The position numbers were made by a program, and so were the translations under genes. A DNA stretch of 40,569 bases from Gammaproteobacteria bacterium (GTDB taxonomy: Bacteria > Pseudomonadota > Gammaproteobacteria > JAJFKO01), in the NCBI GenBank assembly GCA_028284465.1, contig JANQRR010000004.1, positions 1 through 40,569 of the forward strand, given 5' to 3'. Under the pieces are notes generated by a model. It searched no databases. It saw nothing but the letters and a program-made list of their open reading frames with translations, and had not been told where the DNA came from. This document shows positions 26,473-34,332 of this stretch, piece by piece; within the stretch, counting starts at the first letter, position 1; the number at the start of each line of letters is the position of its first letter.

Positions 26473-27309
26473 ATGAATGTATCATTAAAAACACTTTTTG
26501 CAAAAGAATTAATTACCGCACCAGGAGTCTTTGATGGCTTGTCAGCAAAATTAGCTAGTAAAGCAAAATTCAAAGCTATTTATGCTAGTGGCGGTGCCAT
26601 TGCTCGCAGCACGGGGCGGCCAGATATTGGTTTGCTATCATTGACAGAAGTGACTCAGCGGATGCATGAAATTGCCAGTGCTACAGAACTTCCTGTTATT
26701 GCCGATGCAGATACCGGTTTTGGTAATGAATTAAATACCATGCGAACAATACAAGAGTTTGAACGCGCTGGTGTCGCAGCTATTCATATCGAAGATCAAA
26801 CATTTCCAAAACGTTGTGGCCATTTAACTGGTAAAACGTTAATTGCTTCTGAAGACATGTGTATTAAGATCCGCGCAGCTATTAAAGCACGTTCAACATC
26901 TGATTTTCTTATTATCGCACGCACTGATGCCATTGCTGTTGAAGGATTTGGTCAAGCTATTGAGAGGGCGCAACAGTATTTAGCAGCAGGCGCAGATATG
27001 ATTTTTGTCGAAGCACCTGAGACGGTAGAACAAGTTGAGCAAATTGCTAAAGCGTTACCGCAACCAAAACTCATCAATATGTTTTACGGTGGTAAAACAC
27101 CACTTATCCCTACAGCTGATCTTAATGATATGGGTTATAAAATAGCAATTATTCCTTCCGATCTGCAACGAGCAGCAATAAAGGCTATGCAAAATACGTT
27201 GGCTGTTATTCAGGAAGAGGGTAATAGTGCGCGTGTTGCTGATCAACTGGTCACTTTTAAAGAACGTGAAGCAATCATCGAAACAGCAAAATATTTAGAG
27301 AAGTTATAG
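26473..27309 (+). CDS. Isocitrate lyase / PEP mutase superfamily enzyme (PrpB-like)
   Basis: A 278-aa TIM-barrel enzyme. PGVFDGLSAKLA, ADADTGFGN (metal ligands D78 and D80) and the gating loop KRCGHLTGK (C115) identify the family, which includes methylisocitrate lyase, oxaloacetate decarboxylase and PEP mutase. The KRCGH loop favours a C-C lyase (PrpB or oxaloacetate decarboxylase type) over a true mutase. No prpC or prpD is nearby, so the substrate stays open. AAGGAAAG precedes the ATG, and the following methyltransferase overlaps its stop by 1 nt. Confidence 0.9.
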   Translation: MNVSLKTLFAKELITAPGVFDGLSAKLASKAKFKAIYASGGAIARSTGRPDIGLLSLTEVTQRMHEIASATELPVIADADTGFGNELNTMRTIQEFERAGVAAIHIEDQTFPKRCGHLTGKTLIASEDMCIKIRAAIKARSTSDFLIIARTDAIAVEGFGQAIERAQQYLAAGADMIFVEAPETVEQVEQIAKALPQPKLINMFYGGKTPLIPTADLNDMGYKIAIIPSDLQRAAIKAMQNTLAVIQEEGNSARVADQLVTFKEREAIIETAKYLEKL

Positions 27310-28034
27310 TGGAGCCATTAGATCTAAATTATAGAAAAAATTTTTGGAATAATGCTGCTGAAGGTAATAATAATAATTTTGCAGAACCTGTTGTTTTTGC
27401 AGATCCAATTAACATAGATGAATTTGCAAAATATATTGAAATAGATACTAATATATTAGATTTTGGTTGCGGATATGGACGGATCACCAATGCATTATAT
27501 CAAGCTGGATTTAAAAATGTTAAGGGTATAGATATAGCGGATAAAATGCTAGAGCGGGGAAAGAGGGCATTTCCACATCTACAAAACTGTTTTTACTTAT
27601 ATGATGAAAAACATTTGCCTTTCAATGATAATAGTTTTGGAGCGATAACAGCTTTTACAGTATTTAATACTATAGCAGATGATAAGATACTAACAAACAT
27701 CATAAAAGAATTAAAACGCGTATTGAAATATCCAGGAATTATCTATTTATATGAATTTATGATTGCACCGTTTGCAAGAGATATAAAGCGATATGAAGAT
27801 TTTCAAACTACCAATCCTAATATACCCTATGGTACTTTCAGACATAAATCGGGCTCGATCATGCGGCATTTCACTCGAGATTTCATAGAGAATAAATTGC
27901 TGTCTGATTTTGAAGTACTTTGGCATGATAATTTTAAGTTTAAAAGCATGAGTGGTAAACCTGCTATTCAAAACCAGTGGATTGCTCGAATTAAGGAAAA
28001 GAGTAATGAAAAATTTGACGCCAACATTAGTTAA
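27309..28034 (+). CDS. Class I SAM-dependent methyltransferase
   Basis: A 241-aa enzyme beginning with GTG, which shares one base with the previous stop codon, a sign of coupled translation. Motif I is ILDFGCGYGRITNAL (about residues 49-63), with VKGIDIADKMLERGK after it, then LPFNDNSFGAITAF. It is a Methyltransf_11/25-type fold. The acceptor is unknown. Its coupling to the ICL/PEPM enzyme suggests a shared small-molecule pathway, but that is inference. Confidence 0.88.
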   Translation: MEPLDLNYRKNFWNNAAEGNNNNFAEPVVFADPINIDEFAKYIEIDTNILDFGCGYGRITNALYQAGFKNVKGIDIADKMLERGKRAFPHLQNCFYLYDEKHLPFNDNSFGAITAFTVFNTIADDKILTNIIKELKRVLKYPGIIYLYEFMIAPFARDIKRYEDFQTTNPNIPYGTFRHKSGSIMRHFTRDFIENKLLSDFEVLWHDNFKFKSMSGKPAIQNQWIARIKEKSNEKFDANIS

Positions 28035-28131
28035 TGAGCATACAAAAACTTGTTTCTACTTTTTTATAATCTTGCATGTGGTTGTTTCTTAGCTATTTCA
28101 AATTGGATTATTTCTACATATAGTTGTGGCC

Positions 28132-28188
28132 TTGAAAAAAACCAAAAAATGGCTATAATTACCCCCTATAAATACCAAAAAATGGCTA
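28132..28188 (+). promoter_or_regulatory. Promoter with two direct repeats upstream of the AAA ATPase gene
   Basis: TTGAAA (28132-28137), a 16-bp spacer and TATAAT (28154-28159) make a near-consensus sigma-70 promoter. ACCAAAAAATGGCTA occurs twice, at 28141-28155 within the spacer and at 28174-28188 just downstream of the predicted start. The copies are 33 bp apart, three helical turns, a spacing suited to a cooperative repressor. CCCC before copy 2 can pair with the AAGGGG SD of the gene. A regulatory role is inferred. Confidence 0.7.
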
Positions 28189-28204
28189 AAATAAGGGGTT
28201 ATTA

Positions 28205-29536
28205 ATGCGAAGAGAGATTTTTAGGCATTTAATTGGATGGAAAGGGCGCTCTGATCGATTACCGCTTTTGCTTCGTGGTGCTCGGCAAGTTGGCAAAACC
28301 TATATTGTCGAAGCGTTTGGGAAAGAACACTTTGAGCATTTGCACAATATTAATTTTGAGCTTCAGCCTGAATATGCTCAATGCTTTGAATCATTGGAAC
28401 CTAATATTATTCTCAATATGATCACTGGGCTGTCTGGTCAAGCCATCGAACCAGGTAAGAGTTTATTGTTTCTTGATGAAGTACAAAATGCTCCTCGGGC
28501 AATTATGGCGCTGCGTTATTTCAAAGAAAAAATGCCTGAGCTTCATGTTATTGCAGCCGGATCGTTATTAGAGTTTGCTTTGAGAGATAATGAGCTGAGT
28601 GTGCCAGTGGGCCGAGTTGAATATATTTATTTAAAGCCACTTTCATTTAGAGAATTTTTATTAGCACGCGGATTTGAAACTCTATTAGAGTATATTCAAA
28701 ACGCGACAATTAAAAAACCTATTACAACAATCTTGCATAAAAAATTATTACAACTTGTAAGAGAATATATGCTAGTGGGAGGGATGCCAGCCGCAGTTGA
28801 GCATTATCTGACATCACAACTGTTTCAATCTGCACAGCGCCACCAGACAATTATATTGACTACATATCGTGATGATTTTGGCAAGTATGCGAAAACGAAT
28901 GAACATAAATATTTACAAAAAGTCTTTGAAAAAATCCCTGGGATAATAGGCCAAGAAGTTAAATACAACAAAATTGATAGTGAATTTCGATCCAGAGATT
29001 TAAAACAAGCTATAAAGAATTTATCCTATGCAGGTGTGATAAATACTGTGTATGCAACAACTGCTTCTGGGTTACCTTTAAATGCATTAATCAATGAGAA
29101 AAAATTTAAGTTACTTTCTTTGGATATTGGCTTAGTTAATCGTGCAATGCGTATTACTATTAATGAACTATTAAATGAAGATATTACTTTAGTGAATCGA
29201 GGAGCATTAGCTGAGCAGTTTGTCGGCCAAGAGTTATTAGCCTATATGGATTGTTATGAAGAAGCGAAATTACATTATTGGGCAAGAGATAAGGTTGGTA
29301 GTCAAGCAGAAGTCGATTACGTGCTTACTGTTGATAGTAAGATTATTCCAATTGAGGTAAAAGCGGGAGCAACTGGAACGTTACGATCATTACACTTAAT
29401 GATGCGAGAGAAAGAGCTACCATTAGGCATACGAGTTTCTGAGCAAGCACTTAGTCTTGATGGAGCAGTATTATCGGTACCATTCTATATGCTTAGCGAG
29501 ATCAATAGATTAGTTGAATTGATTCTGACAAAATGA
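28205..29536 (+). CDS. AAA ATPase with DUF4143 (AAA_14 family)
   Basis: A 443-aa protein of the AAA_14/DUF4143 family. The Walker A motif is GARQVGKT (25-32), Walker B is LLFLDEVQ near 100, and sensor-like VIAAGSLLEFAL follows. The C-terminal part (about 200-420) contains a PD-(D/E)xK-like core (AEVDYVL, IIPIEVKAG) found in DUF4143 proteins, which could be an inactive or active nuclease fold. Such genes are scattered by horizontal transfer and their role is poorly known. AAGGGG precedes the ATG. It has its own promoter with paired repeats. Confidence 0.92.
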   Translation: MRREIFRHLIGWKGRSDRLPLLLRGARQVGKTYIVEAFGKEHFEHLHNINFELQPEYAQCFESLEPNIILNMITGLSGQAIEPGKSLLFLDEVQNAPRAIMALRYFKEKMPELHVIAAGSLLEFALRDNELSVPVGRVEYIYLKPLSFREFLLARGFETLLEYIQNATIKKPITTILHKKLLQLVREYMLVGGMPAAVEHYLTSQLFQSAQRHQTIILTTYRDDFGKYAKTNEHKYLQKVFEKIPGIIGQEVKYNKIDSEFRSRDLKQAIKNLSYAGVINTVYATTASGLPLNALINEKKFKLLSLDIGLVNRAMRITINELLNEDITLVNRGALAEQFVGQELLAYMDCYEEAKLHYWARDKVGSQAEVDYVLTVDSKIIPIEVKAGATGTLRSLHLMMREKELPLGIRVSEQALSLDGAVLSVPFYMLSEINRLVELILTK

Positions 29537-29552
29537 GAGGCTCAAGAGAGAA

Positions 29553-30119
29553 ATGAATAAATTTGACGAATTAATCACAGCAATCGAAGAATTGATGAAG
29601 CAAAAACTTCATGTTGTGATTGCAATTTCAGGTTTTGGTGGATCAGGCAAATCACATTTAACAAATAAACTGTGTGATTATTTTAAAATTAAAGAAAATC
29701 AAGTTGTATGTATTGATAATCTTTATGGACCAAATCCTAATGGACCAGACATATTTGATCAAAGTGATTGGCCACTCATCGAAAGCATTCTTAAAGATGT
29801 TTGTGCAGGCAAAAAGCTACAATATCAGGGAAAAAGTTTTAAAGGAAACATATTACATTTTGATGAAGAATTACCAAAGGTTGTTATCTTTGAAGGAATT
29901 CGATTACTGCAACCTAAGTTACTACCATATTTTGATATGAGTATTTGGATTGACTGTCCTCAAGAGTTAGCCATTAAACGTGCAAAAGCTAGAGATCGTG
30001 CTCAAGGAGAAGATGAACATACAATAAACCGATGGGACACTGATTGGGGCCCTAAAGATAAAGAATATTTTGAAAAATTTCATCCAGATCAACTGGCGAC
30101 ATTTCTCTATGAAGAATGA
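29553..30119 (+). CDS. Small P-loop kinase, uridine-kinase-like
   Basis: A 188-aa nucleotide kinase-like protein. The P-loop is ISGFGGSGKSHL (about 24-35). VVCIDNLYGPN resembles the substrate-binding DDFY region of uridine kinases and phosphoribulokinases. VVIFEGIRLLQP is the Walker-B-like strand, and RAKARDRAQGED forms the lid. The substrate is unclear; this group also contains (R)-glycerate or pantothenate-like kinases. It follows the ATPase gene by 16 bp and may be read from the same promoter. Confidence 0.82.
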   Translation: MNKFDELITAIEELMKQKLHVVIAISGFGGSGKSHLTNKLCDYFKIKENQVVCIDNLYGPNPNGPDIFDQSDWPLIESILKDVCAGKKLQYQGKSFKGNILHFDEELPKVVIFEGIRLLQPKLLPYFDMSIWIDCPQELAIKRAKARDRAQGEDEHTINRWDTDWGPKDKEYFEKFHPDQLATFLYEE

Positions 30120-30188
30120 TAAGGTCTTTTGCTTGATTATTATAAAAAAAACTTACAATATAGTCTAAATCTTTAAGAAGGGATTAAT

Positions 30189-30245
30189 ATGTTACACTCA
30201 TTAAAAACAATTGATCGGCTTGAAATTAAAGCCATTCAAATATGA
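30189..30245 (+). CDS. 18-aa reading frame, possible remnant of a lost gene
   Basis: A short frame (MLHSLKTIDRLEIKAIQI) sits behind a strong AAGAAGGGA SD, 6-7 nt before the ATG, and then stops. The wording LKTIDRLEIKAIQI is like the beginning of a GNAT acetyltransferase, so it may be the surviving 5' end of a deleted gene. It could also be a small leader ORF for the cupin gene 25 bp later. Low certainty. Confidence 0.3.
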   Translation: MLHSLKTIDRLEIKAIQI

Positions 30246-30270
30246 TAGTTGAATATAGATAAGGAATAAA

Positions 30271-30747
30271 ATGAATCAGTATAGTATGTGCAATATTATT
30301 GAAGAATTAAGTAATCAAGTTGATCTTGATAATGATCAACGTTGGATGAGTGCTGGTAATGACATATTAGCATTGCCAGTTATGCTTAATGTCACAGATG
30401 GAAGCTGGGCAGTTCTCATAAAAGCCAAAGCAAATACTTCTATGGCAACACATTACCATACAAAACCACTTTTTGTTTTTACTGTTTACGGTCATTGGCA
30501 TTATCCTGAGCATAGCTGGGAAGCTAAGACAGGGCATTTTCTTTATGAAGTTCCCGGCGAATTACATACACCTACTTTTATGCAAGATACATTACTTTAT
30601 AGCGTTGTTACAGGGCCTATTATTTATCCTGGAAAAGCAGGGGAAAAAGATGGAGTTGTTGATATATACACACATGTTAATTCTGTAAAGCAGCATTATG
30701 AAAACATCGGCTTAGATGAAAATGAGCTCAAAAAGATAATCCGTTGA
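30271..30747 (+). CDS. Cupin protein, dihydroxyacetophenone-dioxygenase-like
   Basis: A 158-aa single-cupin protein. The metal-binding motif 1 looks like THYHTKPLFVFTVYGHWHYPEH, with His residues typical of the ChrR/2,4'-dihydroxyacetophenone dioxygenase group. Motif 2 includes GELHTPTF. It could be an iron-dependent C-C cleaving dioxygenase or a non-catalytic cupin. AAGGAATAAA precedes the ATG. It is convergent with zur, with a strong inverted repeat between. Confidence 0.82.
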   Translation: MNQYSMCNIIEELSNQVDLDNDQRWMSAGNDILALPVMLNVTDGSWAVLIKAKANTSMATHYHTKPLFVFTVYGHWHYPEHSWEAKTGHFLYEVPGELHTPTFMQDTLLYSVVTGPIIYPGKAGEKDGVVDIYTHVNSVKQHYENIGLDENELKKIIR

Positions 30748-30776
30748 TATTCGTTTTTAAATAGGATGACCATAAT

Positions 30777-30804
30777 AATGGTGATTACTGTGATAATCAC
30801 CATT
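30777..30804. terminator. Perfect 11-bp inverted repeat between cupin gene and zur
   Basis: AATGGTGATTA and TAATCACCATT flank loop CTGTGA in the gap between two convergent genes. There is no strong T-run on either side, so it may be a bidirectional, factor-assisted terminator or an RNA 3'-end stabiliser. Its position favours a transcription-end role. Confidence 0.6.
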
Positions 30805-30835
30805 GGGTATAAAGCCGCTCGTACGACAAATTCAC

Positions 30836-31282
30836 TCATCGATTACATTCAAAACAACTTCCGAATAACTCGGTTGTTGATCTTGTGATGACGATAGACT
30901 TATCTTTTATAATATTCGTAATACTTTGCGACAGCGTTTCTAATGTTAGTTCGCTGACCTTATTGCATTGGTTACAAATGAATATACAGAAATTCTGATG
31001 GTGTTTGTGCTCACAACAAGCAATATATGCATTCATACTTTCAATTCTATGAATAAAGCCATTTTTTTTCCAAAAATCAATTGCTCTATAAACTGTTGGA
31101 GGTTTAATTTTTGCTTGTTTGGATGATAGCAATTTCAAAATTTGATAGGCACCTAGTGGCTCGTGGCGGCTTAACAGCAGCGACAAAACGCGCTCCCTAG
31201 GCTCAGTGAATCTATATTTATTTGTCTCACAAAACCTTTTTGCTCTATTTAATTTGTTAGATTGACTTACTTTCATAATCAT
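30836..31282 (-). CDS. zur: Zinc uptake regulator Zur (Fur family)
   Basis: Zur binds zinc and then represses zinc-acquisition genes. The 148-aa protein has a winged helix with recognition helix PPTVYRAIDFW (61-71) and metal-binding Cys pairs C103/C106 (ICNQC) and C143/C146 (SCFEC) for structural zinc. HKHHQNF supplies His near the regulatory site. The identity as Zur rather than Fur rests on the Cys pattern and, above all, on the divergent COG0523-ZIP operon and the Zur box between them. The start could be 31282 or two codons later. Confidence 0.9.
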   Translation of the reverse strand: MIMKVSQSNKLNRAKRFCETNKYRFTEPRERVLSLLLSRHEPLGAYQILKLLSSKQAKIKPPTVYRAIDFWKKNGFIHRIESMNAYIACCEHKHHQNFCIFICNQCNKVSELTLETLSQSITNIIKDKSIVITRSTTELFGSCFECNR

Positions 31283-31306
31283 ATTATGCCGTTGGTTGTA
31301 AAAGTA

Positions 31307-31342
31307 TTGACACTACCTTCAATATACTGTTATATTATAACA
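31307..31342 (+). promoter_or_regulatory. Divergent promoter with Zur box
   Basis: TTGACA (31307-31312), an 18-bp spacer and TATATT (31331-31336) form a + strand promoter for the COG0523 gene. TGTTATATTATAACA (31328-31342) is a perfect 7-1-7 palindrome matching the Zur-box core GTTATA-N-TATAAC, and it covers the -10. On the minus strand the same palindrome contains an extended TGnTATAAT -10 for zur. One Zur dimer site would block both promoters. Confidence 0.88.
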
Positions 31343-31374
31343 CTTTGAAGATTGCGAAACAAGCGAGGCTTATA

Positions 31375-32580
31375 ATGTCCAGACTTCCGACTACAGTGCT
31401 TTCAGGCTTTCTTGGCTCAGGTAAAACAACACTATTAAATCGAATTTTGAATAATCGGGAAAATTTAAAAATTGCGGTCATTGTTAATGACATGAGCGAA
31501 GTCAACATTGATGCTGAATTTATTAAAAGCAATCAAAGCCACCTTTCTGCTACCGAAGAAAAAATGGTTGAACTTAGCAATGGCTGTATATGTTGCACTC
31601 TGCGCGAAGATTTACTTAATGAGGTTGAAAAACTGGCTGATGAAAATAAATATGACCATTTAGTTATAGAGAGTACGGGAATCTCAGAGCCCTTACCTGT
31701 TGCTGCCACCTTTGAATTCCGTGATGAAGATGGGAAGAGCTTGGCTGACGTCGCTTATATCGACAACATGATCACAGTGGTTGATGCCGTTAATTTTCTT
31801 GCAAATTATAGCTCTACTGAATATTTAAAAAATACCAGTGAAAGTTTAGGTGAAGATGATGATAGGGCTATTGTTGATTTAATGGTTGAGCAAATTGAGT
31901 TTGCCAGTACGATTATTATAAACAAGTCATCTGAATGCTCAAAAGAAGATCTTGCGATAATACACTCGGTGATTAAAGGGCTCAACGCCGATGCAGAAAT
32001 TATAACAACAAATTACTCTGATGTACCATTAGATAAAGTTATCAATACCTATAAATTTAATTTAGAAAAAGCGTACAACCACCCGCTTTGGAGCAAAGAA
32101 TTGTATGATTTTAAGAATCATACGCCCGAAACGGATGAGTACGGCATTACCTCATTTGTTTATCATGCCCGATTGCCTTTTGCCCCTGAAAAATTTATGA
32201 ACTTTTTGAATGAAGAAGAATGGCCGGGTGTTATTCGAGCAAAAGGATTTTTTTGGCTATCGACTAGACCAGACTACATTGGTGAAGTATCTCAGGCTGG
32301 TAGTCTTATCAGACACCAAGGGCTTGGTGTGTGGTGGTCATCTGTTGATAAGAGCGAGTGGCCGGAGACCCAAGAATTCCGGGATATAATGCAACTGAAA
32401 TGGGATGAGAGATCTGGTGATAGACGTCAAGAGATTGTATTCATTGGACTAAATGATACTATGGATGCTGATTATATCAAAAGTAAACTTGATAGCTGTT
32501 TGATATCTGATTACTGGAATAACCCTGAAAGTTATCAATCCATTAGTGATCCCTTCCCCAGATGGTTTATTGAAGAATAA
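31375..32580 (+). CDS. COG0523 family zinc-chaperone GTPase (ZigA/ZagA/YeiR-like)
   Basis: A 401-aa G3E GTPase. Walker A is GFLGSGKTT (11-19). The metal-binding CxCC motif is GCICC (70-74). ESTGISEP follows, and a CobW C-terminal domain starts near 255. The base-recognition motif NKxD reads NKSS here, a departure that may loosen GTP specificity. Zur-controlled members insert zinc into key proteins under zinc starvation. ATG 31375 has GAGG 8 nt upstream. It heads an operon with the ZIP transporter and beta-lactamase, repressed by Zur through the box at 31328-31342. Confidence 0.93.
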   Translation: MSRLPTTVLSGFLGSGKTTLLNRILNNRENLKIAVIVNDMSEVNIDAEFIKSNQSHLSATEEKMVELSNGCICCTLREDLLNEVEKLADENKYDHLVIESTGISEPLPVAATFEFRDEDGKSLADVAYIDNMITVVDAVNFLANYSSTEYLKNTSESLGEDDDRAIVDLMVEQIEFASTIIINKSSECSKEDLAIIHSVIKGLNADAEIITTNYSDVPLDKVINTYKFNLEKAYNHPLWSKELYDFKNHTPETDEYGITSFVYHARLPFAPEKFMNFLNEEEWPGVIRAKGFFWLSTRPDYIGEVSQAGSLIRHQGLGVWWSSVDKSEWPETQEFRDIMQLKWDERSGDRRQEIVFIGLNDTMDADYIKSKLDSCLISDYWNNPESYQSISDPFPRWFIEE

Positions 32581-32595
32581 TAAATAGTTGCCCCT

Positions 32596-33351
32596 ATGAA
32601 TATAAATACAATCCACATGATGATGGCAATCGTCATTTTTATAATGACCATAATTTCTGGCGCTATCCCATTTGTGCTTAAATTGAGAAACCCTGCTAAA
32701 TATGACTTCCCAATAGGAGAAGCACTTGCTAACGGTGTATTTTTAGGTGCTGGTCTTGTGCATATGCTATCCGATGCTTCCGGTAGATTTTCTCATTTAG
32801 GATTTGATTACCCTTGGGCCTTTGTTATTTGTGGTGCCACCTTTTTAATGTTTTTGCTATCTGAGCATGTTGGTTTTTTTGTGAAAGAACACAATAAAAA
32901 TCAATCACTCTTTATTGCAACAGCATCAACTATCATGCTTTCTATTCATAGTTTCCTTGCCGGTGCTGCGTTAGGCATAGCAGCGAATGTTAGTTTTTCT
33001 ATTATATTATTCATTGCTATTTTGGCACATAAATGGGCTGCCAGTTTTTCTTTAGCTGTTTACATTAATAAGACTCAGCTAATATTATCTAAGCGAATTA
33101 TCATGTTCGCTATATTTAGTCTTATGGTACCTTTAGGTATTTATTTTGGTAACTTGTTACATTATCATTATCTGAATAACAAATTATTACAACCGATTTT
33201 TTTATCCATTGCGGCAGGAACATTTGTCTACCTTGGCACGCTTCATGGCTTTAAAAAGATTATTACTCAGAAAGGATGTTGCAACTTATACCATTATTTC
33301 TATGTGCTCGCAGGCTTTGCGCTCATGGCAGTCGTGGCCATATGGCTATAG
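32596..33351 (+). CDS. ZIP-family divalent metal (zinc) transporter
   Basis: A 251-aa protein with eight predicted helices. Helix 4 carries SIHSFLAGAALGIA and helix 5 LAHKWAASFSLAV, the His-containing metal path of ZIP importers closest to the eukaryotic ZIP-I style (HKxxxAFSL). GLVHMLSDA is in helix 2. It moves Zn2+ or related ions inward. It starts 15 bp after the COG0523 gene without a clear SD, so translation may be coupled. Its place in a Zur-controlled operon supports zinc. Confidence 0.9.
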   Translation: MNINTIHMMMAIVIFIMTIISGAIPFVLKLRNPAKYDFPIGEALANGVFLGAGLVHMLSDASGRFSHLGFDYPWAFVICGATFLMFLLSEHVGFFVKEHNKNQSLFIATASTIMLSIHSFLAGAALGIAANVSFSIILFIAILAHKWAASFSLAVYINKTQLILSKRIIMFAIFSLMVPLGIYFGNLLHYHYLNNKLLQPIFLSIAAGTFVYLGTLHGFKKIITQKGCCNLYHYFYVLAGFALMAVVAIWL

Positions 33352-33387
33352 CAGCAATGTCATTAAAATTAAAAAGAGGAAGTCACA

Positions 33388-34332
33388 TTGAAACTCAATA
33401 TACTTGTAATTACGTTTATATCTTTGTTAAGCACGATTTCTGTTGCTAACGTTGCCAACACAGCCAACACTAAACATATTTCTGTTAAGAATAAGCTGAC
33501 AACATTAGCAAAAAATTCTAATGTAAAAATAGGCGTTTATGCTATCGACACCAATAGCCATAAAATCATCGCTTATCAAGCTAATGCATTATTTCCTTTT
33601 CAAAGTACTTTTAAAGTGATTGGAGTAGCTAAGTTATTAAAAGATAGCGAAAACAATCGCAAATTATTAGATAAAAAAATCTTTTATTCAAAAAAAGATT
33701 TAGTTTCTTGGCACCCGGTTACTGGAAAGCATGTTAATACAGGAATGACTCTAAAATCACTAGCACGGGCCACCATTTCTTATAGTGATAATCCTGCAAT
33801 TAATCTTATTATGAAAAATATAAATGGCCCTAACGCTGTCACTGCTTTTGCGCATGATATTGGAAATAAAAGTTTTAATCTAAAACACTATGAGCCTAAT
33901 TTAAATTCTAACCCACAACGTACAGCAGATTCTGCTACGCCTAAAGATATGGCTCTAAGCTTGGAAAAATTACTGCTTGGAGATATTCTGCAGAAACCAG
34001 AGCGTGAAGAGTTATTGAAATGGATGCGTAATAATACCACAGGATATAACAGGATCCGCGCTGGTGTTCCTGTTGGCTGGATTGTAGCAGATAAAACAGG
34101 TAGTGGTGATTTTGGTATTGCTAATGATATCGGGATAGTTTGGTCTCCAACGTGCAAACCCATTGTTCTAGTAGTTTATACCGTAGGAATAGAACCTAAT
34201 GCAAAGCAAAAAAGCGCTGTAATAGCTGAAGTCACAAAGATTGTAATAAATGCGTATTCAAAAATAGATTATTGTTTTAAGACTACAAAGTTAAATCGTA
34301 CTATATTCATTAATGATTCTGCTGTGAGTTGA
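33388..34332 (+). CDS. Class A (serine) beta-lactamase
   Basis: A 314-aa protein with a signal peptide of about 20-25 residues. All class A landmarks are present: S73-T-F-K76 (Ambler S70xxK73), S133-D-N (S130DN), the omega-loop E169-P-N-L-N173 (E166xxLN170), and K236-T-G (K234TG). It hydrolyses beta-lactams in the periplasm with no metal. The start is TTG with GAGGAAG 7 nt upstream. A C-terminal tail of about 20 residues goes beyond the usual end and overlaps the convergent gene by 23 bp. It lies 36 bp behind the ZIP gene, so it may be Zur-regulated. Spectrum cannot be judged from sequence. Confidence 0.95.
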   Translation: MKLNILVITFISLLSTISVANVANTANTKHISVKNKLTTLAKNSNVKIGVYAIDTNSHKIIAYQANALFPFQSTFKVIGVAKLLKDSENNRKLLDKKIFYSKKDLVSWHPVTGKHVNTGMTLKSLARATISYSDNPAINLIMKNINGPNAVTAFAHDIGNKSFNLKHYEPNLNSNPQRTADSATPKDMALSLEKLLLGDILQKPEREELLKWMRNNTTGYNRIRAGVPVGWIVADKTGSGDFGIANDIGIVWSPTCKPIVLVVYTVGIEPNAKQKSAVIAEVTKIVINAYSKIDYCFKTTKLNRTIFINDSAVS

